This document shows positions 14,373-22,858 of a stretch of 64,000 nt of DNA, in pieces. The notes under the pieces are model-generated. The model did not search any database. It saw nothing but the letters and a program-made list of their open reading frames with translations, and was not told the DNA's origin. The first letter of the stretch is position 1; each line of letters begins with the position of its first letter. Origin of the DNA: SVQP01 sp045587385 (lineage in GTDB: Bacteria > Bacillota > Clostridia > Oscillospirales > CAG-272); assembly GCA_045587385.1 (NCBI GenBank), contig JAZNCE010000003.1, forward strand, positions 1 to 64,000, read 5' to 3'. The translations under genes and the position numbers were made by a program.

Positions 14373-16610
14373 ATGACCAAAGCAGACGAGATATTTGAAC
14401 GGTTTCCCGATTTTATCAGGGAATTTATCTATACGAATACCTGGGATTCTCTGCGCCCCGTGCAAATGGCAGCCGCGCAGACCTTGTTTGAAACCGACCG
14501 CAATCTGCTCTTGACCTCGTCCACCGCAAGCGGAAAGACCGAGGCAGCCTTCTTTCCCATTCTCACCGAGCTTTGGGAAAATCCCCCCGCAAGCGTGGGC
14601 GTCATTTATATAGCCCCTTTGAAAAGTTTGATCAACGACCAGTTTTACCGCATCGAGCAGCTGCTTGACCAAAGCGGTATACCCGTGACGCATTGGCACG
14701 GTGACGTTGCCGCCTCGCATAAGCGCAAGCTGCTGGAAACTCCGCGCGGCGTACTGCAGATCACGCCCGAATCCTTGGAGGCAATGCTGATCTCGCGCTC
14801 CAACGATATTCCGCGCCTGTTCGGGGATCTGCGTTACGTGGTTATTGACGAGATCCATACCCTGACGGGCACCGACAGAGGCAACCAGATCCGCTGCCAG
14901 CTCGACCGCATTACGCACTTGATCGGGCACGACGTGCGCCGCGTGGGGCTTTCCGCCACCATTGGCGACCCGCAGGGCGCAGCGGCATGGCTGAGCGAGG
15001 GTACGGGCAGGGAAACCGACGTGCCCGAATTTCCCGAGGGTAAGATCCGCTGGAGATTGGGGCTTGAGCACTTTTACGTGCAAAATCCCAAGGCAACGCA
15101 GGGCAAGGATGAATCCGAGAAGGATGGCGAAGAGGCAACCGAAACGCCTGCCATGTTGGATGCGGGTTATGAGTACGCCTACGATTGCGTCAAAGACAAA
15201 AAATCTCTGGTGTTTTCCAACTCCAGAGAAGAAACCGAATACGTGTGCGCCACCATGCGTCAGATCGCGCGCGCAAGAGGGGACCAGGACGTGTTTTTGA
15301 TCCACCATGGCAATTTGTCGGCATCCTTGCGCGAGGAAGCCGAGCTTAAAATGAAAAATGAGGAAGAGTTTGCCGTCACCTGCGCGACCGTGACTATGGA
15401 GCTGGGCATTGATATCGGCAGACTTGAGCGCGTGCTGCAAAACCAGGCACCCAGCTCGGTCAGCGGCTTTTTGCAGCGACTTGGTCGCTCCGGCAGACGC
15501 GGTCAGCCGCCCGAGATGATGATGGTGTTCCGCGAGGAAGATCCGCTGCCCAATACCCCTTTGCCGCAGCTGATTCCGTGGGAGCTGTTGCGCGGCATTG
15601 CCATTGTGCAGCTGTATATCGAGGAACGCTTTATTGAGCCGCCCATGCGCAAAAAGCTGCCGTATTCGCTGCTGTTCCACCAAACCTTGAGTATTCTTGC
15701 CGCGCAGGGCGAGCTGACGCCTGCCGCGCTTGCTGCTAAGGTGCTTTCCTTGCCGCCTTTCCTTGGCGTGCGCAAGGAGGATTACAAGGTGCTCATGATC
15801 TCCATGCTTAACAATGATTTCCTCGAAATGACCGAGGAAAAGGGGCTGATCGTGGGTCTGGCAGGGGAAAAGCTGCTCAAAAGCTTCCGCTTTTACGCCG
15901 TATTCAAGGATAGCGAGGATTATACCGTGCGCTGCGGCTCGGACGAGATCGGCACCATCACCACGCCGCCCCCCGTGGGCGACCGCTTTGCGTTGGCGGG
16001 ACGCGTGTGGGAGGTTGAGGAGCTGGATATCGCGCGTAAGCTGATCTACGTCAAAAGCGTTGAAGGAAAAATGGAGATCTCCTGGCCGGGAGATTTTGGC
16101 GAGATCCATACCAAGATTCTCGAGCGCATGAAGCAGGTGCTGATCGAGGATACCGTATACCCCTATCTCAAGGACAATGCCCGCGCGCGCCTTGACGTGG
16201 CAAGGCACGTGGCAAGAAATACCGGCATGCACGAGCATTCGCTCATTCACTTGGGTGGGTACAGCTGGTGCCTCTTTCCGTGGCTTGGCACGCGTGCATT
16301 CCGTACGCTGCGCCGCCTACTCAAAAAGCACGCAAAGCAGCTGGGAATTTCGGGCATTGCGTTTGAGGGCTGCTATTATATCACCTTCAAGATGGAAAAG
16401 AGCGGTGATTTTGCGCTGATCGGGGAGCTTTGCCGCATTGCAGAGCGGGGGATTGATGCCGAATCCTTGGTGGAGGCAAGCGAGCTGCCCGTGTTTGAAA
16501 AATACGATGATTACGTGCCCGGTGAGCTTTTGCGTCAAGCGTACGCAACAGACAGGTTGACCGTGCCGCCCGTAGTGCAGAGATTGCACGAGATCTTGGC
16601 GGAATACTAA
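14373..16610 (+). CDS. BrxHI/Lhr-like superfamily 2 DEAD/DEAH-box helicase
   Basis: This 745-residue ATP-dependent helicase has motif I SSTASGKTEA (49-58), a DEIH box (159-162), SAT (194-196) and motif VI QRLGRSGRRG (368-377). The RecA-like domains cover ~25-400, followed by a winged-helix region. After that comes a beta-rich block (GDRFALAGRVWEVEELD) like the Lhr/BrxHI C-terminal half. The length suits BrxHI-type helicases. AAGGAGG precedes the ATG. It is the third gene of the TerB-ATPase-helicase operon, with no methyltransferase, PglZ phosphatase or Lon-like protease nearby. This is therefore not a complete BREX locus but a reduced or distinct module. DNA is the expected substrate. Confidence 0.9.
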   Translation: MTKADEIFERFPDFIREFIYTNTWDSLRPVQMAAAQTLFETDRNLLLTSSTASGKTEAAFFPILTELWENPPASVGVIYIAPLKSLINDQFYRIEQLLDQSGIPVTHWHGDVAASHKRKLLETPRGVLQITPESLEAMLISRSNDIPRLFGDLRYVVIDEIHTLTGTDRGNQIRCQLDRITHLIGHDVRRVGLSATIGDPQGAAAWLSEGTGRETDVPEFPEGKIRWRLGLEHFYVQNPKATQGKDESEKDGEEATETPAMLDAGYEYAYDCVKDKKSLVFSNSREETEYVCATMRQIARARGDQDVFLIHHGNLSASLREEAELKMKNEEEFAVTCATVTMELGIDIGRLERVLQNQAPSSVSGFLQRLGRSGRRGQPPEMMMVFREEDPLPNTPLPQLIPWELLRGIAIVQLYIEERFIEPPMRKKLPYSLLFHQTLSILAAQGELTPAALAAKVLSLPPFLGVRKEDYKVLMISMLNNDFLEMTEEKGLIVGLAGEKLLKSFRFYAVFKDSEDYTVRCGSDEIGTITTPPPVGDRFALAGRVWEVEELDIARKLIYVKSVEGKMEISWPGDFGEIHTKILERMKQVLIEDTVYPYLKDNARARLDVARHVARNTGMHEHSLIHLGGYSWCLFPWLGTRAFRTLRRLLKKHAKQLGISGIAFEGCYYITFKMEKSGDFALIGELCRIAERGIDAESLVEASELPVFEKYDDYVPGELLRQAYATDRLTVPPVVQRLHEILAEY

Positions 16611-16852
16611 CGCCGCGCCGTGTAGTCGATCAGCAAAACACCGCCGCACAGCACCACAAAGCCACCGAGTATGTGTTCAATGGCGGGTATGTATGCCGTG
16701 CCGATCAGTCCGGGATTTTGCGTAAATGCAGCCTCCACGCGCACCGCCGTGTCGCATGCGGCAAGCGCTAACGCATTCAGTCCGCCCAAAGCCGTGTAAA
16801 AGGCAGGCGCACTCAGGGAATAGTTTTTTGCTTTTCGTTTGATGCGTGTCAT
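16607..16852 (-). CDS. Small membrane protein, unknown function
   Basis: This 81-residue protein has a basic N-terminus (MTRIKRKAKNY) and two hydrophobic segments (about 13-33 and 55-77), so it is a likely two-pass membrane protein. AAAGGAGAG lies 6 bp before the ATG, which supports translation. It converges on the helicase gene, with their last four bases overlapping. No family recognised. Upstream, TATGATAAGAT may be part of a -10, but no good -35 was seen. Confidence 0.6.
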   Translation of the reverse strand: MTRIKRKAKNYSLSAPAFYTALGGLNALALAACDTAVRVEAAFTQNPGLIGTAYIPAIEHILGGFVVLCGGVLLIDYTARR

Positions 16853-16986
16853 GAAAACTCTCCTTTCTTTGCTTCGATCTTATCATAAAAAAGCGAAAAA
16901 CGCCAGCGGAAAGCACAGGGAGCACGGGAAAGAATTGCCTTAGAACCTCTAAATGTAGGAATTTTCAGTAATTTTTCAAATATTTA

Positions 16987-17002
16987 ACACAATATGTTGT
17001 GC
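16987..17002 (+). promoter_or_regulatory. Candidate NrdR box
   Basis: ACACAATATGTTGTGC fits the NrdR-box consensus (acaCwAtATaTwGtgt). It lies directly upstream of the nrdR promoter -35, which suggests autoregulation. Only one clear box was found, whereas NrdR sites usually come in pairs. Confidence 0.6.
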
Positions 17003-17008
17003 AAGGTC

Positions 17009-17037
17009 TTTACAAAATAAGAAAAATGTGTTATACT
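17009..17037 (+). promoter_or_regulatory. Promoter for nrdR
   Basis: TTTACA (17009-17014), a 17-bp spacer and TATACT (17032-17037), 37 bp before the start. Confidence 0.8.
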
Positions 17038-17074
17038 TGTCATAAGGAAATTTTTCTTTCGGAGGAAAAGGTTT

Positions 17075-17539
17075 ATGAATTGTCCCGCTTGTGGATATGC
17101 AGAGAGCAAAGTTGTGGATTCCAGACCCGTAAACGATGGCGCGAGCATCCGTCGCAGACGCGAATGCCTGCAATGTCAAAAGCGTTTTACCACGTTTGAG
17201 ATCATGGAATCGGTGCAGATCTTCGTTGTCAAGAAAAACGGGGAAAAGCAGCTCTTTGATAAGTCCAAGCTGCTTGTCGGTGTGCTCAAGGCAACGCAAA
17301 AGCGTCCTGTAAACGCTGAGGAGATCGTCAACCAGATCGAGATGGATCTGCAAAACTCGCTGCGCCAGGAGGTCAGCTCCCAGGAGCTTGGTGAAATGGT
17401 CATGGACATTCTGCGCGAAAAGGACGAGGTAGCATACGTGCGCTTTGCTTCGGTTTACCGCGAGTTTAACGACATTGATTCCTTTATGGCAGAGCTCAAA
17501 TCGCTCAAGCGCCGCAATTCCAAAAAGAAATCTGAATAA
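17075..17539 (+). CDS. nrdR: Transcriptional repressor NrdR
   Basis: This 154-residue repressor of ribonucleotide reductase genes senses dATP/ATP. An N-terminal zinc ribbon (MNCPACGY...RRECLQCQKRF) is followed by an ATP-cone domain (FVVKKNGEKQLFDKSKLLVGV). The length is exactly typical. GGAGG precedes the ATG. It is monocistronic between its own promoter and a strong terminator, with a candidate NrdR box upstream. No nrd genes are in the window. Confidence 0.97.
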   Translation: MNCPACGYAESKVVDSRPVNDGASIRRRRECLQCQKRFTTFEIMESVQIFVVKKNGEKQLFDKSKLLVGVLKATQKRPVNAEEIVNQIEMDLQNSLRQEVSSQELGEMVMDILREKDEVAYVRFASVYREFNDIDSFMAELKSLKRRNSKKKSE

Positions 17540-17550
17540 TTTTATATATA

Positions 17551-17583
17551 AAAAGACCGAAATGTGACAAATTTCGGTCTTTT
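17551..17583 (+). terminator. Terminator after nrdR
   Basis: The 13-bp stem AAAAGACCGAAAT/ATTTCGGTCTTTT has a 7-base loop and is followed by more T residues. Confidence 0.9.
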
Positions 17584-17586
17584 TTG

Positions 17587-17615
17587 TTGCATTTTTCTGT
17601 TTTTTCCTGTATAAT
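17587..17615 (+). promoter_or_regulatory. Promoter for the cysteine-rich membrane protein
   Basis: TTGCAT (17587-17592), a 17-bp spacer and TATAAT (17610-17615) begin right after the nrdR terminator. Confidence 0.75.
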
Positions 17616-17649
17616 GTGATTGTAGAGAAGTGATAAAGGAGCTATTTTT

Positions 17650-18390
17650 ATGGCGACAAAGAAAAAATCCCGCATGAGAAAGGTATACTTTCTGCGATTT
17701 TTGTATCGCGTCTGTGTGTTGATCGCGCTTGCTTTGTTGTTTGCAATCAGACCGGGAACCGCCGATATCATCGAGGGAACAGCCGTGTTCTCGCAGTTCC
17801 ATCCCACGCACCTGTTTTTGTATGCGCTGTGGGGCATCTGGACGTTTGATATGATCTTTCAGATCGTGCCCAGCAAGGGCTGGTTTTCCATGGGCTCGCT
17901 CAAGGTGTTTGGGCGCAATTACAGCCCCTGCGCAAATTGCGATCAGGTTGACCGTCGCGCGCTGCGCAAGAGATATTTCAAGGAAGGCTTGCGCATTTGG
18001 TATTTCTGGGGACCCTTGACTGCCGCTTTGGCTGCCTCGTGGTTCTTGTGGCTGAAACCCTTGGGTGCGTATTGGTTTCCCATGCTGTTCGTTGCCGCGT
18101 TTTACGTGTGTGACCTGATCTGCGTGCTGTTCTGGTGTCCTTTCCGCGTGTGGTTCATGAAAAATCGCTGCTGCACCACCTGCCGCATCTTTAACTGGGA
18201 TCACTTTATGATGTTCACACCGTTTTTGTTTGTTCCCGGGGTATACACCTGGTCGCTGGCAGGCTTGTCGGTTATCATCATGATCATTTGGGAATTTCAG
18301 GTCTATACCCACCCAGAACGCTTTACCGATGCCTGCAACGACACGCTCAAATGCAAGAATTGCACCGACCGTTTGTGCGGGAAGTTTTAA
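17650..18390 (+). CDS. Multi-pass membrane protein with conserved cysteine clusters
   Basis: This 246-residue protein has a basic start and about five membrane segments (near 17-35, 57-75, 117-135, 140-160 and 198-215). Three cysteine groups stand out: CANC (after YSP), CCTTC before RIFNWDH, and CKNCTDRLC at the very C-terminus. Their spacing suggests metal or iron-sulphur binding, or disulphide chemistry at the membrane. I do not recognise a named family. AAAGGAG precedes the ATG. It is a single-gene unit. Confidence 0.75.
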   Translation: MATKKKSRMRKVYFLRFLYRVCVLIALALLFAIRPGTADIIEGTAVFSQFHPTHLFLYALWGIWTFDMIFQIVPSKGWFSMGSLKVFGRNYSPCANCDQVDRRALRKRYFKEGLRIWYFWGPLTAALAASWFLWLKPLGAYWFPMLFVAAFYVCDLICVLFWCPFRVWFMKNRCCTTCRIFNWDHFMMFTPFLFVPGVYTWSLAGLSVIIMIIWEFQVYTHPERFTDACNDTLKCKNCTDRLCGKF

Positions 18391-18411
18391 TTAACACATA
18401 ATCATATTTCT

Positions 18412-18480
18412 GCGGGAGCAAGCCCCCGCCCTACGAACGGTTGTGCTTTGGAAAGGGTAGGGAGGGGGCTTTGCTCCCAC
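18412..18480. repeat. Inverted pair of the GTAGGGCGGGGGCTTGCTCC repeat
   Basis: A minus-orientation copy (18412-18435, GCGGGAGCAAGCCCCCGC...) and a diverged plus-orientation copy (18455-18480, GGTAGGGAGGGGGCTTTGCT...) face each other and can form a large hairpin. The same repeat occurs at 11520-11543 and 30057-30116. Confidence 0.75.
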
Positions 18481-18495
18481 CGTTATAAATAAAAC

Positions 18496-18527
18496 GCAGA
18501 AAACCGCTCTTTTGAGCGGTTTTCTGC
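18496..18527 (-). terminator. Terminator at the end of ychF-trmB-truB
   Basis: The 14-bp stem GCAGAAAACCGCTC/GAGCGGTTTTCTGC has a 4-base loop. On the minus strand it is followed by GTTTTATTTATA. It may also end the converging upstream gene. Confidence 0.8.
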
Positions 18528-18542
18528 TATATTTCTGTGTTT

Positions 18543-19460
18543 TTATAATTCAAACAACTTGATCATGGCAATCGCACTGCCGCCTTCGTAGTCGCGCACC
18601 TCGCCAAGGGCGAAGAAGTGCCCCTGCGCGTCGCAGATGCGCACGCGCTGACCGACAGGGAACTCCGTGCGGATCTTGCTTTGATAGATCTCGCAGCCGT
18701 TGCGGCAAAGTCGCTCATAAAAGGCGGGCAGACATACCGCGGGATGCTCTGCAAACAGCACCTCAACGGGGCGCAGCAGCGCAAGTCTTGCGTCATCGTC
18801 CATCTGTTCAAGCTGATCGGTGGTGATGCACTCGTCCAAGCCAAAGCCGCCCGTTTGTACGCGCTCCAGGGTTGCCATTGCACCGCCGCAGCCAAGAGAA
18901 GCACCAATGTCGGCACACAGCGTGCGGATATACGTGCCGCCCGAGCAATCCACGGTGAGAATGTAATCACTTTCGGAGTCTGTCGGCTCGCAGGAAAGGG
19001 AGAAGATCTCGATCTCTCGCGCCTTTCGCTCGACCTCGATGCCCTTGCGCGCCAGGTCGCAAAGCTTTTGCCCGTCCACCTTTAAGGCACTGTACATGGG
19101 CGGAATTTGCTCTATCTTGCCTACAAAACGCTTGCACACCTCTATGACCTGTTCGGGCAAGGGAAGCGTGTCGCACGTAGTCAGCACCGTGCCCGTGGTG
19201 TCCTCGGTGTCGGTGGTCAGTCCAAGTCGCAGCGTCGCGCGGTAGACCTTGCGGTCATGGCTGACGTACTCGCAAGCCTTTGCCGCTCTGCCCACCAGCA
19301 CCACCAGAACGCCTGTTGCCATTGGGTCAAGCGTGCCCGTGTGACCAACGCGCTTGGTGTGCATGGCGCGGCGCACCTTGTAGACAATGTCGTGCGAGGT
19401 CGCGCCCGCGTGCTTGTTGATCAGCAGAATGCCGCTTGGCTCGACTGCTGGGGTGCTCAT
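18543..19460 (-). CDS. truB: tRNA pseudouridine(55) synthase
   Basis: This 305-residue enzyme isomerises U55 in the T-loop of tRNAs. The catalytic Asp lies in HTGTLDPMATG, and the PSGILLINKHAG start and GGTYIRTLCADIG block are typical. The ATG at 19460 overlaps the trmB stop (ATGA), so a longer upstream open frame is not used. It is the last gene of the operon. Confidence 0.95.
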   Translation of the reverse strand: MSTPAVEPSGILLINKHAGATSHDIVYKVRRAMHTKRVGHTGTLDPMATGVLVVLVGRAAKACEYVSHDRKVYRATLRLGLTTDTEDTTGTVLTTCDTLPLPEQVIEVCKRFVGKIEQIPPMYSALKVDGQKLCDLARKGIEVERKAREIEIFSLSCEPTDSESDYILTVDCSGGTYIRTLCADIGASLGCGGAMATLERVQTGGFGLDECITTDQLEQMDDDARLALLRPVEVLFAEHPAVCLPAFYERLCRNGCEIYQSKIRTEFPVGQRVRICDAQGHFFALGEVRDYEGGSAIAMIKLFEL

Positions 19461-20110
19461 GCGGGAAAGCGCACGTGCGCAGAGTAGATGGGCATGCCCT
19501 TGGAGGAGAAGTTCGCCTCGTATTCGGTCATGACGTTGCATGCAGCCAGCTCACTTGCGTGCAGATCCTCGGTCTTCCAGACGATCTCCAGCCCGCAAGC
19601 CTCAAACTCTTCCAGGCTGAAGAAAAACAGATCGTGATTATCGGTCTTGAACTTGAGCATGCCGCCGGGAACGAGCAGCTCGCGGTACTTTTCAAGAAAA
19701 CCGTGGTGGGTCAGGCGACGCTTTTTGTAGCCGCTCTTGGGCCAGGGATCGCTGAAATTGAGATAAATGGTGTCAAGACAATGCGCGGGCAGCCATTCGG
19801 GCAGATTTTCCGCATTGCCGATGATAAAGCGCAGGTTGTCGGGGCGGGTATCTGCACATGCGCTTGCCTTTTCAAGTGCAAGACATGCCACGTCTGCTAC
19901 GCGCTCCATGGCGATCATATTGACCTCGGGGATTGCCGCAGCCGTGCCGCAGGCAAACGCACCCTTGCCGCAGCCGATCTCAAGCGCGAGCGGCTTTTTC
20001 TCGGAAAAGGGGGCACAGGGGTCGTTCATAAGCAGCTCGGGATGCTCGATCAGCAGCTCGGAGCAAGCGGCGATGCGCTCAGCACCGTGCTTTTTTCTTC
20101 TCATTCTCAT
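19457..20110 (-). CDS. trmB: tRNA (guanine-N7)-methyltransferase
   Basis: This 217-residue SAM-dependent enzyme makes m7G46 in tRNA. EIGCGKG is the SAM-binding motif, and LNFSDPWPKSGYKKRRLT is the family signature. It lies 15 bp after ychF and overlaps truB by four bases. Confidence 0.96.
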   Translation of the reverse strand: MRMRRKKHGAERIAACSELLIEHPELLMNDPCAPFSEKKPLALEIGCGKGAFACGTAAAIPEVNMIAMERVADVACLALEKASACADTRPDNLRFIIGNAENLPEWLPAHCLDTIYLNFSDPWPKSGYKKRRLTHHGFLEKYRELLVPGGMLKFKTDNHDLFFFSLEEFEACGLEIVWKTEDLHASELAACNVMTEYEANFSSKGMPIYSAHVRFPA

Positions 20111-20125
20111 GGGAATTACCTCAAA

Positions 20126-21220
20126 TTAAACGTTGAAGCGGAACAGTACGATGTCGCTGTCCTGCATGACGTAGTCTTTACCCTCACTGCGGTAAAGACC
20201 TGCGTCCTTGCAAGCGGCAACGCTGCCCAGCTTGACCAGATCGTCATAGGAAACAACCTCTGCACGGATAAAGCCGCGCTCAAAGTCGCTGTGGATCTTA
20301 CCAGCTGCCTGGGGAGCCTTGGTACCCTTCTTGATGGTCCAAGCGCGTACCTCCTTGGGACCTGCGGTCATGTAAGAGCTCAGACCCAAGAGGGAATAGC
20401 TTGCCTTGATCAGCTTGTCAAGACCGCTTTCCTCAATGCCCATGTCCTCCATGAACATTGCCTTTTCCTCAGCGTCCAGCTGTGCGATCTCTGCTTCAAT
20501 GCCTGCCGAGATCCACATGATCTCGCTCTGCTCGCTCTTTGCGTATTCCTTGAGCTTGACGTATGCAGGGTTGCCCAAGGGCTCGCTGCCTGCGTCATCC
20601 TCGCTGACGTTTGCCACGTAAATGACGGGCATGCGGGTCAGAAGGTGGGTATCAGCCAAAAGCTCCTCTTCGTCGGGAGTGAGCGCAACGGTGCGCGCGC
20701 ACTGACCCTCTTCAAGCACGGCAAGGATCTTCTTGAATACCTCCATCTGTGCAGCCAGCGATTTATCTGCACGCATAGCCTTGGTGGTGCGCTCGATGCG
20801 GCGCTCCATCATTTCCATGTCGGAAAGAATCAGCTCCATATTGATGGTTTCAAGGTCACGCATGGGGTCAATGCTGCCCTCAACGTGAATGATGTCGTCA
20901 TTTTCAAAGCAACGAATGATGTGCAGAATTGCATCACATTCGCGGATGTTGGAAAGGAACTGGTTGCCAAGACCCTCACCCTTGGATGCGCCCTTGACAA
21001 GACCTGCAATGTCAACGAATTCGCAAACGGCAGGGGTCAGCTTTTCGGGCTTGTACATCTCAGCCAGAACGTCCAGACGCTTGTCCGGTACGGGTACGAT
21101 ACCCACGTTGGGCTCAATGGTGCAGAAGGGGTAGTTTGCGGATTCAGCCCCCGCATTGGTCAGGGCGTTGAACAGAGTGGACTTGCCCACGTTGGGCAGA
21201 CCGACGATACCAAGCTTCAT
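20126..21220 (-). CDS. ychF: Redox-regulated P-loop ATPase/GTPase YchF
   Basis: This 364-residue Obg-superfamily protein binds ribosomes and prefers ATP. It has GLPNVGKST (G1), a DIAGLVKGASKGEGLGN stretch (G3) and the C-terminal TGS-like domain ending DSDIVLFRFNV. The length is standard. It is the first gene of an operon with trmB and truB. Confidence 0.96.
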   Translation of the reverse strand: MKLGIVGLPNVGKSTLFNALTNAGAESANYPFCTIEPNVGIVPVPDKRLDVLAEMYKPEKLTPAVCEFVDIAGLVKGASKGEGLGNQFLSNIRECDAILHIIRCFENDDIIHVEGSIDPMRDLETINMELILSDMEMMERRIERTTKAMRADKSLAAQMEVFKKILAVLEEGQCARTVALTPDEEELLADTHLLTRMPVIYVANVSEDDAGSEPLGNPAYVKLKEYAKSEQSEIMWISAGIEAEIAQLDAEEKAMFMEDMGIEESGLDKLIKASYSLLGLSSYMTAGPKEVRAWTIKKGTKAPQAAGKIHSDFERGFIRAEVVSYDDLVKLGSVAACKDAGLYRSEGKDYVMQDSDIVLFRFNV

Positions 21221-21273
21221 ATTTTGTAATCTCCATATTCATAAGATTTTGATAGCCATAATTATACATCATA

Positions 21274-21302
21274 ATTATAAACCATTTTTTCTCGTTTTGC
21301 AA
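21274..21302 (-). promoter_or_regulatory. Promoter for ychF-trmB-truB
   Basis: On the minus strand TTGCAA (21297-21302), a 17-bp spacer and TATAAT (21274-21279). A second TATAAT at 21261-21266 lacks a good -35. Confidence 0.65.
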
Positions 21303-21430
21303 GCCCTTCGGGCAATTTTCCCGTGGGCGAAACGGAGAAAAAGAGCATGCTTGATCTTGATGCGTATGGGGATTTACACAAAAAGCAGACACGACCATAT
21401 AAAAAAGCAATCTGTTTTTCGCAAAACCTA

Positions 21431-21459
21431 TTGACACCCGCATGGCAATGTGCTATAAT
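21431..21459 (+). promoter_or_regulatory. Promoter for the GntR-ABC operon
   Basis: TTGACA (21431-21436), a 17-bp spacer and TATAAT (21454-21459), 38 bp before the ATG. Confidence 0.88.
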
Positions 21460-21460
21460 A

Positions 21461-21485
21461 ACTGTGCTATAGCAAGTATCACAGT
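21461..21485 (+). promoter_or_regulatory. Candidate GntR operator
   Basis: ACTGTG and CACAGT form perfect 6-bp inverted arms separated by 13 bp. They begin one base after the -10, over the transcription start. A site here would let the GntR protein repress its own operon. Confidence 0.6.
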
Positions 21486-21497
21486 TGGAGAATTCTC

Positions 21498-21857
21498 ATG
21501 ATTATCATTGACCACAACAGTAAAACGCCTGTTTACGAGCAGATCAAGGTGCAAATTTTGTCCCTGATCACCTCGGGCGTACTGTCCCCGGGCGACAAGC
21601 TCCCCTCGCTGCGAACCCTCGCTGCCGATCTTTCCCTCAACTTCAACACCATCAAAAAGGTGTTTGCACAGCTGGAAGAGGATGGCGTGATCATTACGGT
21701 TCAGGGCAAGGGCTGCTTTGTTGCCGATAGTGCAAGGGATAACCGCGCCGTACAGGACAAAGCCGAGCTCGCTTTGCGAGAAGCGATGGCGGTTGCCAAA
21801 GCCTCGGGGGTCTCAAAGGAGGCAGCCGAGAAGATTTTGGCAGAAATTTTCGGGTAA
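21498..21857 (+). CDS. GntR-family regulator, YtrA type
   Basis: This 119-residue protein has a winged helix (PVYEQIKVQILSLITSG...SLRTLAADLSLNFNTIKKVF) and only a short helical tail. That marks the YtrA subfamily, which usually controls ABC transporters encoded in the same operon. GGAG precedes the ATG. The ABC ATPase follows 56 bp later. It is probably an autorepressor that responds to a cell-envelope or antibiotic signal (inference from family). Confidence 0.9.
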   Translation: MIIIDHNSKTPVYEQIKVQILSLITSGVLSPGDKLPSLRTLAADLSLNFNTIKKVFAQLEEDGVIITVQGKGCFVADSARDNRAVQDKAELALREAMAVAKASGVSKEAAEKILAEIFG

Positions 21858-21913
21858 TGGCATAGCCATGCCCGAATGCAAATTTCGCATTTTACAGAAA
21901 GGAATCCATTCTC

Positions 21914-22858
21914 ATGATTGAGATCAATTGCGTCAGCAAGTCCTTTGGGAATAAGACCGTGCTGGATGGCGTCTCCTTGACGGTTTCCGACGGCTCTATA
22001 TACGGGCTTGTAGGCTACAACGGAGCGGGAAAGACAACCTTGCTTTGCCTTATTGCGGGTCTGTATGCGCCCGATAAGGGAAATGTTACGGCAGATATTG
22101 AAGGAATGCCGGGCATGGGCGGAAAGCTGAACGTGTACACCTGTGAAGCAGCCCGTCGGGATATTTTTTTGATTCCCGATGAACCCTATATTCTGCCCCA
22201 AGCAAATCTTCGCACCATGGCAGCCTTTTACCGCGGCTTTTATCCGCGCTTTTCCATGGAAACTTTTGAAAAACTTACCGAGATCTTCGGGCTTGATCCC
22301 AAAAAGAAGCTCAACGGCTTTTCCAAGGGTATGAAGCGTCAGGCAGGCCTGATTTTGGGGCTTTCCTCCCGCGCCCGCTATCTTCTTTTGGATGAAAGCT
22401 TTGACGGTCTGGATCCCACCGTCCGCATGACCGTGTGCGATCTGCTGCTCGAGTACATGGCAGAGACCGGGGCTACCATCATCATGGCATCCCACAACCT
22501 GCACGAGATCGAGCATATCTGCGATACCGTGGGCATGCTCAACGGCACCCACATCGTTTACAGCTGCGAGATCGATACAATCAAGGAGCAGTACGTTCGT
22601 ATCCGCGCAGGCTTTGACCGCGAGGCATGCGCCGAGATGCTTGCCGACATTCCTCACGGGGATCTGCTGGTCAGCGGAAAGGTCCTGTCTTTTATCAGCG
22701 AGAGAGATGCCGATACGGTCAAGGCGCACTTGGAAAGCCTTGGCGGACTCTGGCTGTTTGAGACCTATCCCATGTCCTTGGAGGACGTATTCAAATATGA
22801 AATGAGAAAGGGAGGGAAGAGTTATGACATCGAAGGCCTCTTTGACAGCCAAGCGTAA
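21914..22858 (+). CDS. ABC transporter ATP-binding protein (YtrB-like)
   Basis: This 314-residue ATPase has Walker A GYNGAGKTT, signature FSKGMKRQ and Walker B YLLLDESFDGLDP, followed by SHNLHEIE. The C-terminal ~90 residues are an accessory domain of the drug/peptide exporter type. Its 3' end overlaps the permease gene by 35 bp, so the two are translationally linked. The pump substrate is unknown. Confidence 0.9.
   Translation: MIEINCVSKSFGNKTVLDGVSLTVSDGSIYGLVGYNGAGKTTLLCLIAGLYAPDKGNVTADIEGMPGMGGKLNVYTCEAARRDIFLIPDEPYILPQANLRTMAAFYRGFYPRFSMETFEKLTEIFGLDPKKKLNGFSKGMKRQAGLILGLSSRARYLLLDESFDGLDPTVRMTVCDLLLEYMAETGATIIMASHNLHEIEHICDTVGMLNGTHIVYSCEIDTIKEQYVRIRAGFDREACAEMLADIPHGDLLVSGKVLSFISERDADTVKAHLESLGGLWLFETYPMSLEDVFKYEMRKGGKSYDIEGLFDSQA

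Noticed and set aside
13269..16250. A 993-codon open frame on the minus strand opposite the ATPase and helicase genes
   Set aside because: The plus-strand products carry intact Walker and helicase motifs. The antisense product has no recognisable domain, a His/Gly/Arg-rich composition typical of GC-rich antisense frames, and no start with a good ribosome site.
11269..16610. Interpretation as a complete BREX or DISARM locus
   Set aside because: The methyltransferase, phosphatase and other core genes are absent on both sides; only BrxD- and BrxHI-like proteins plus TerB_N are present.
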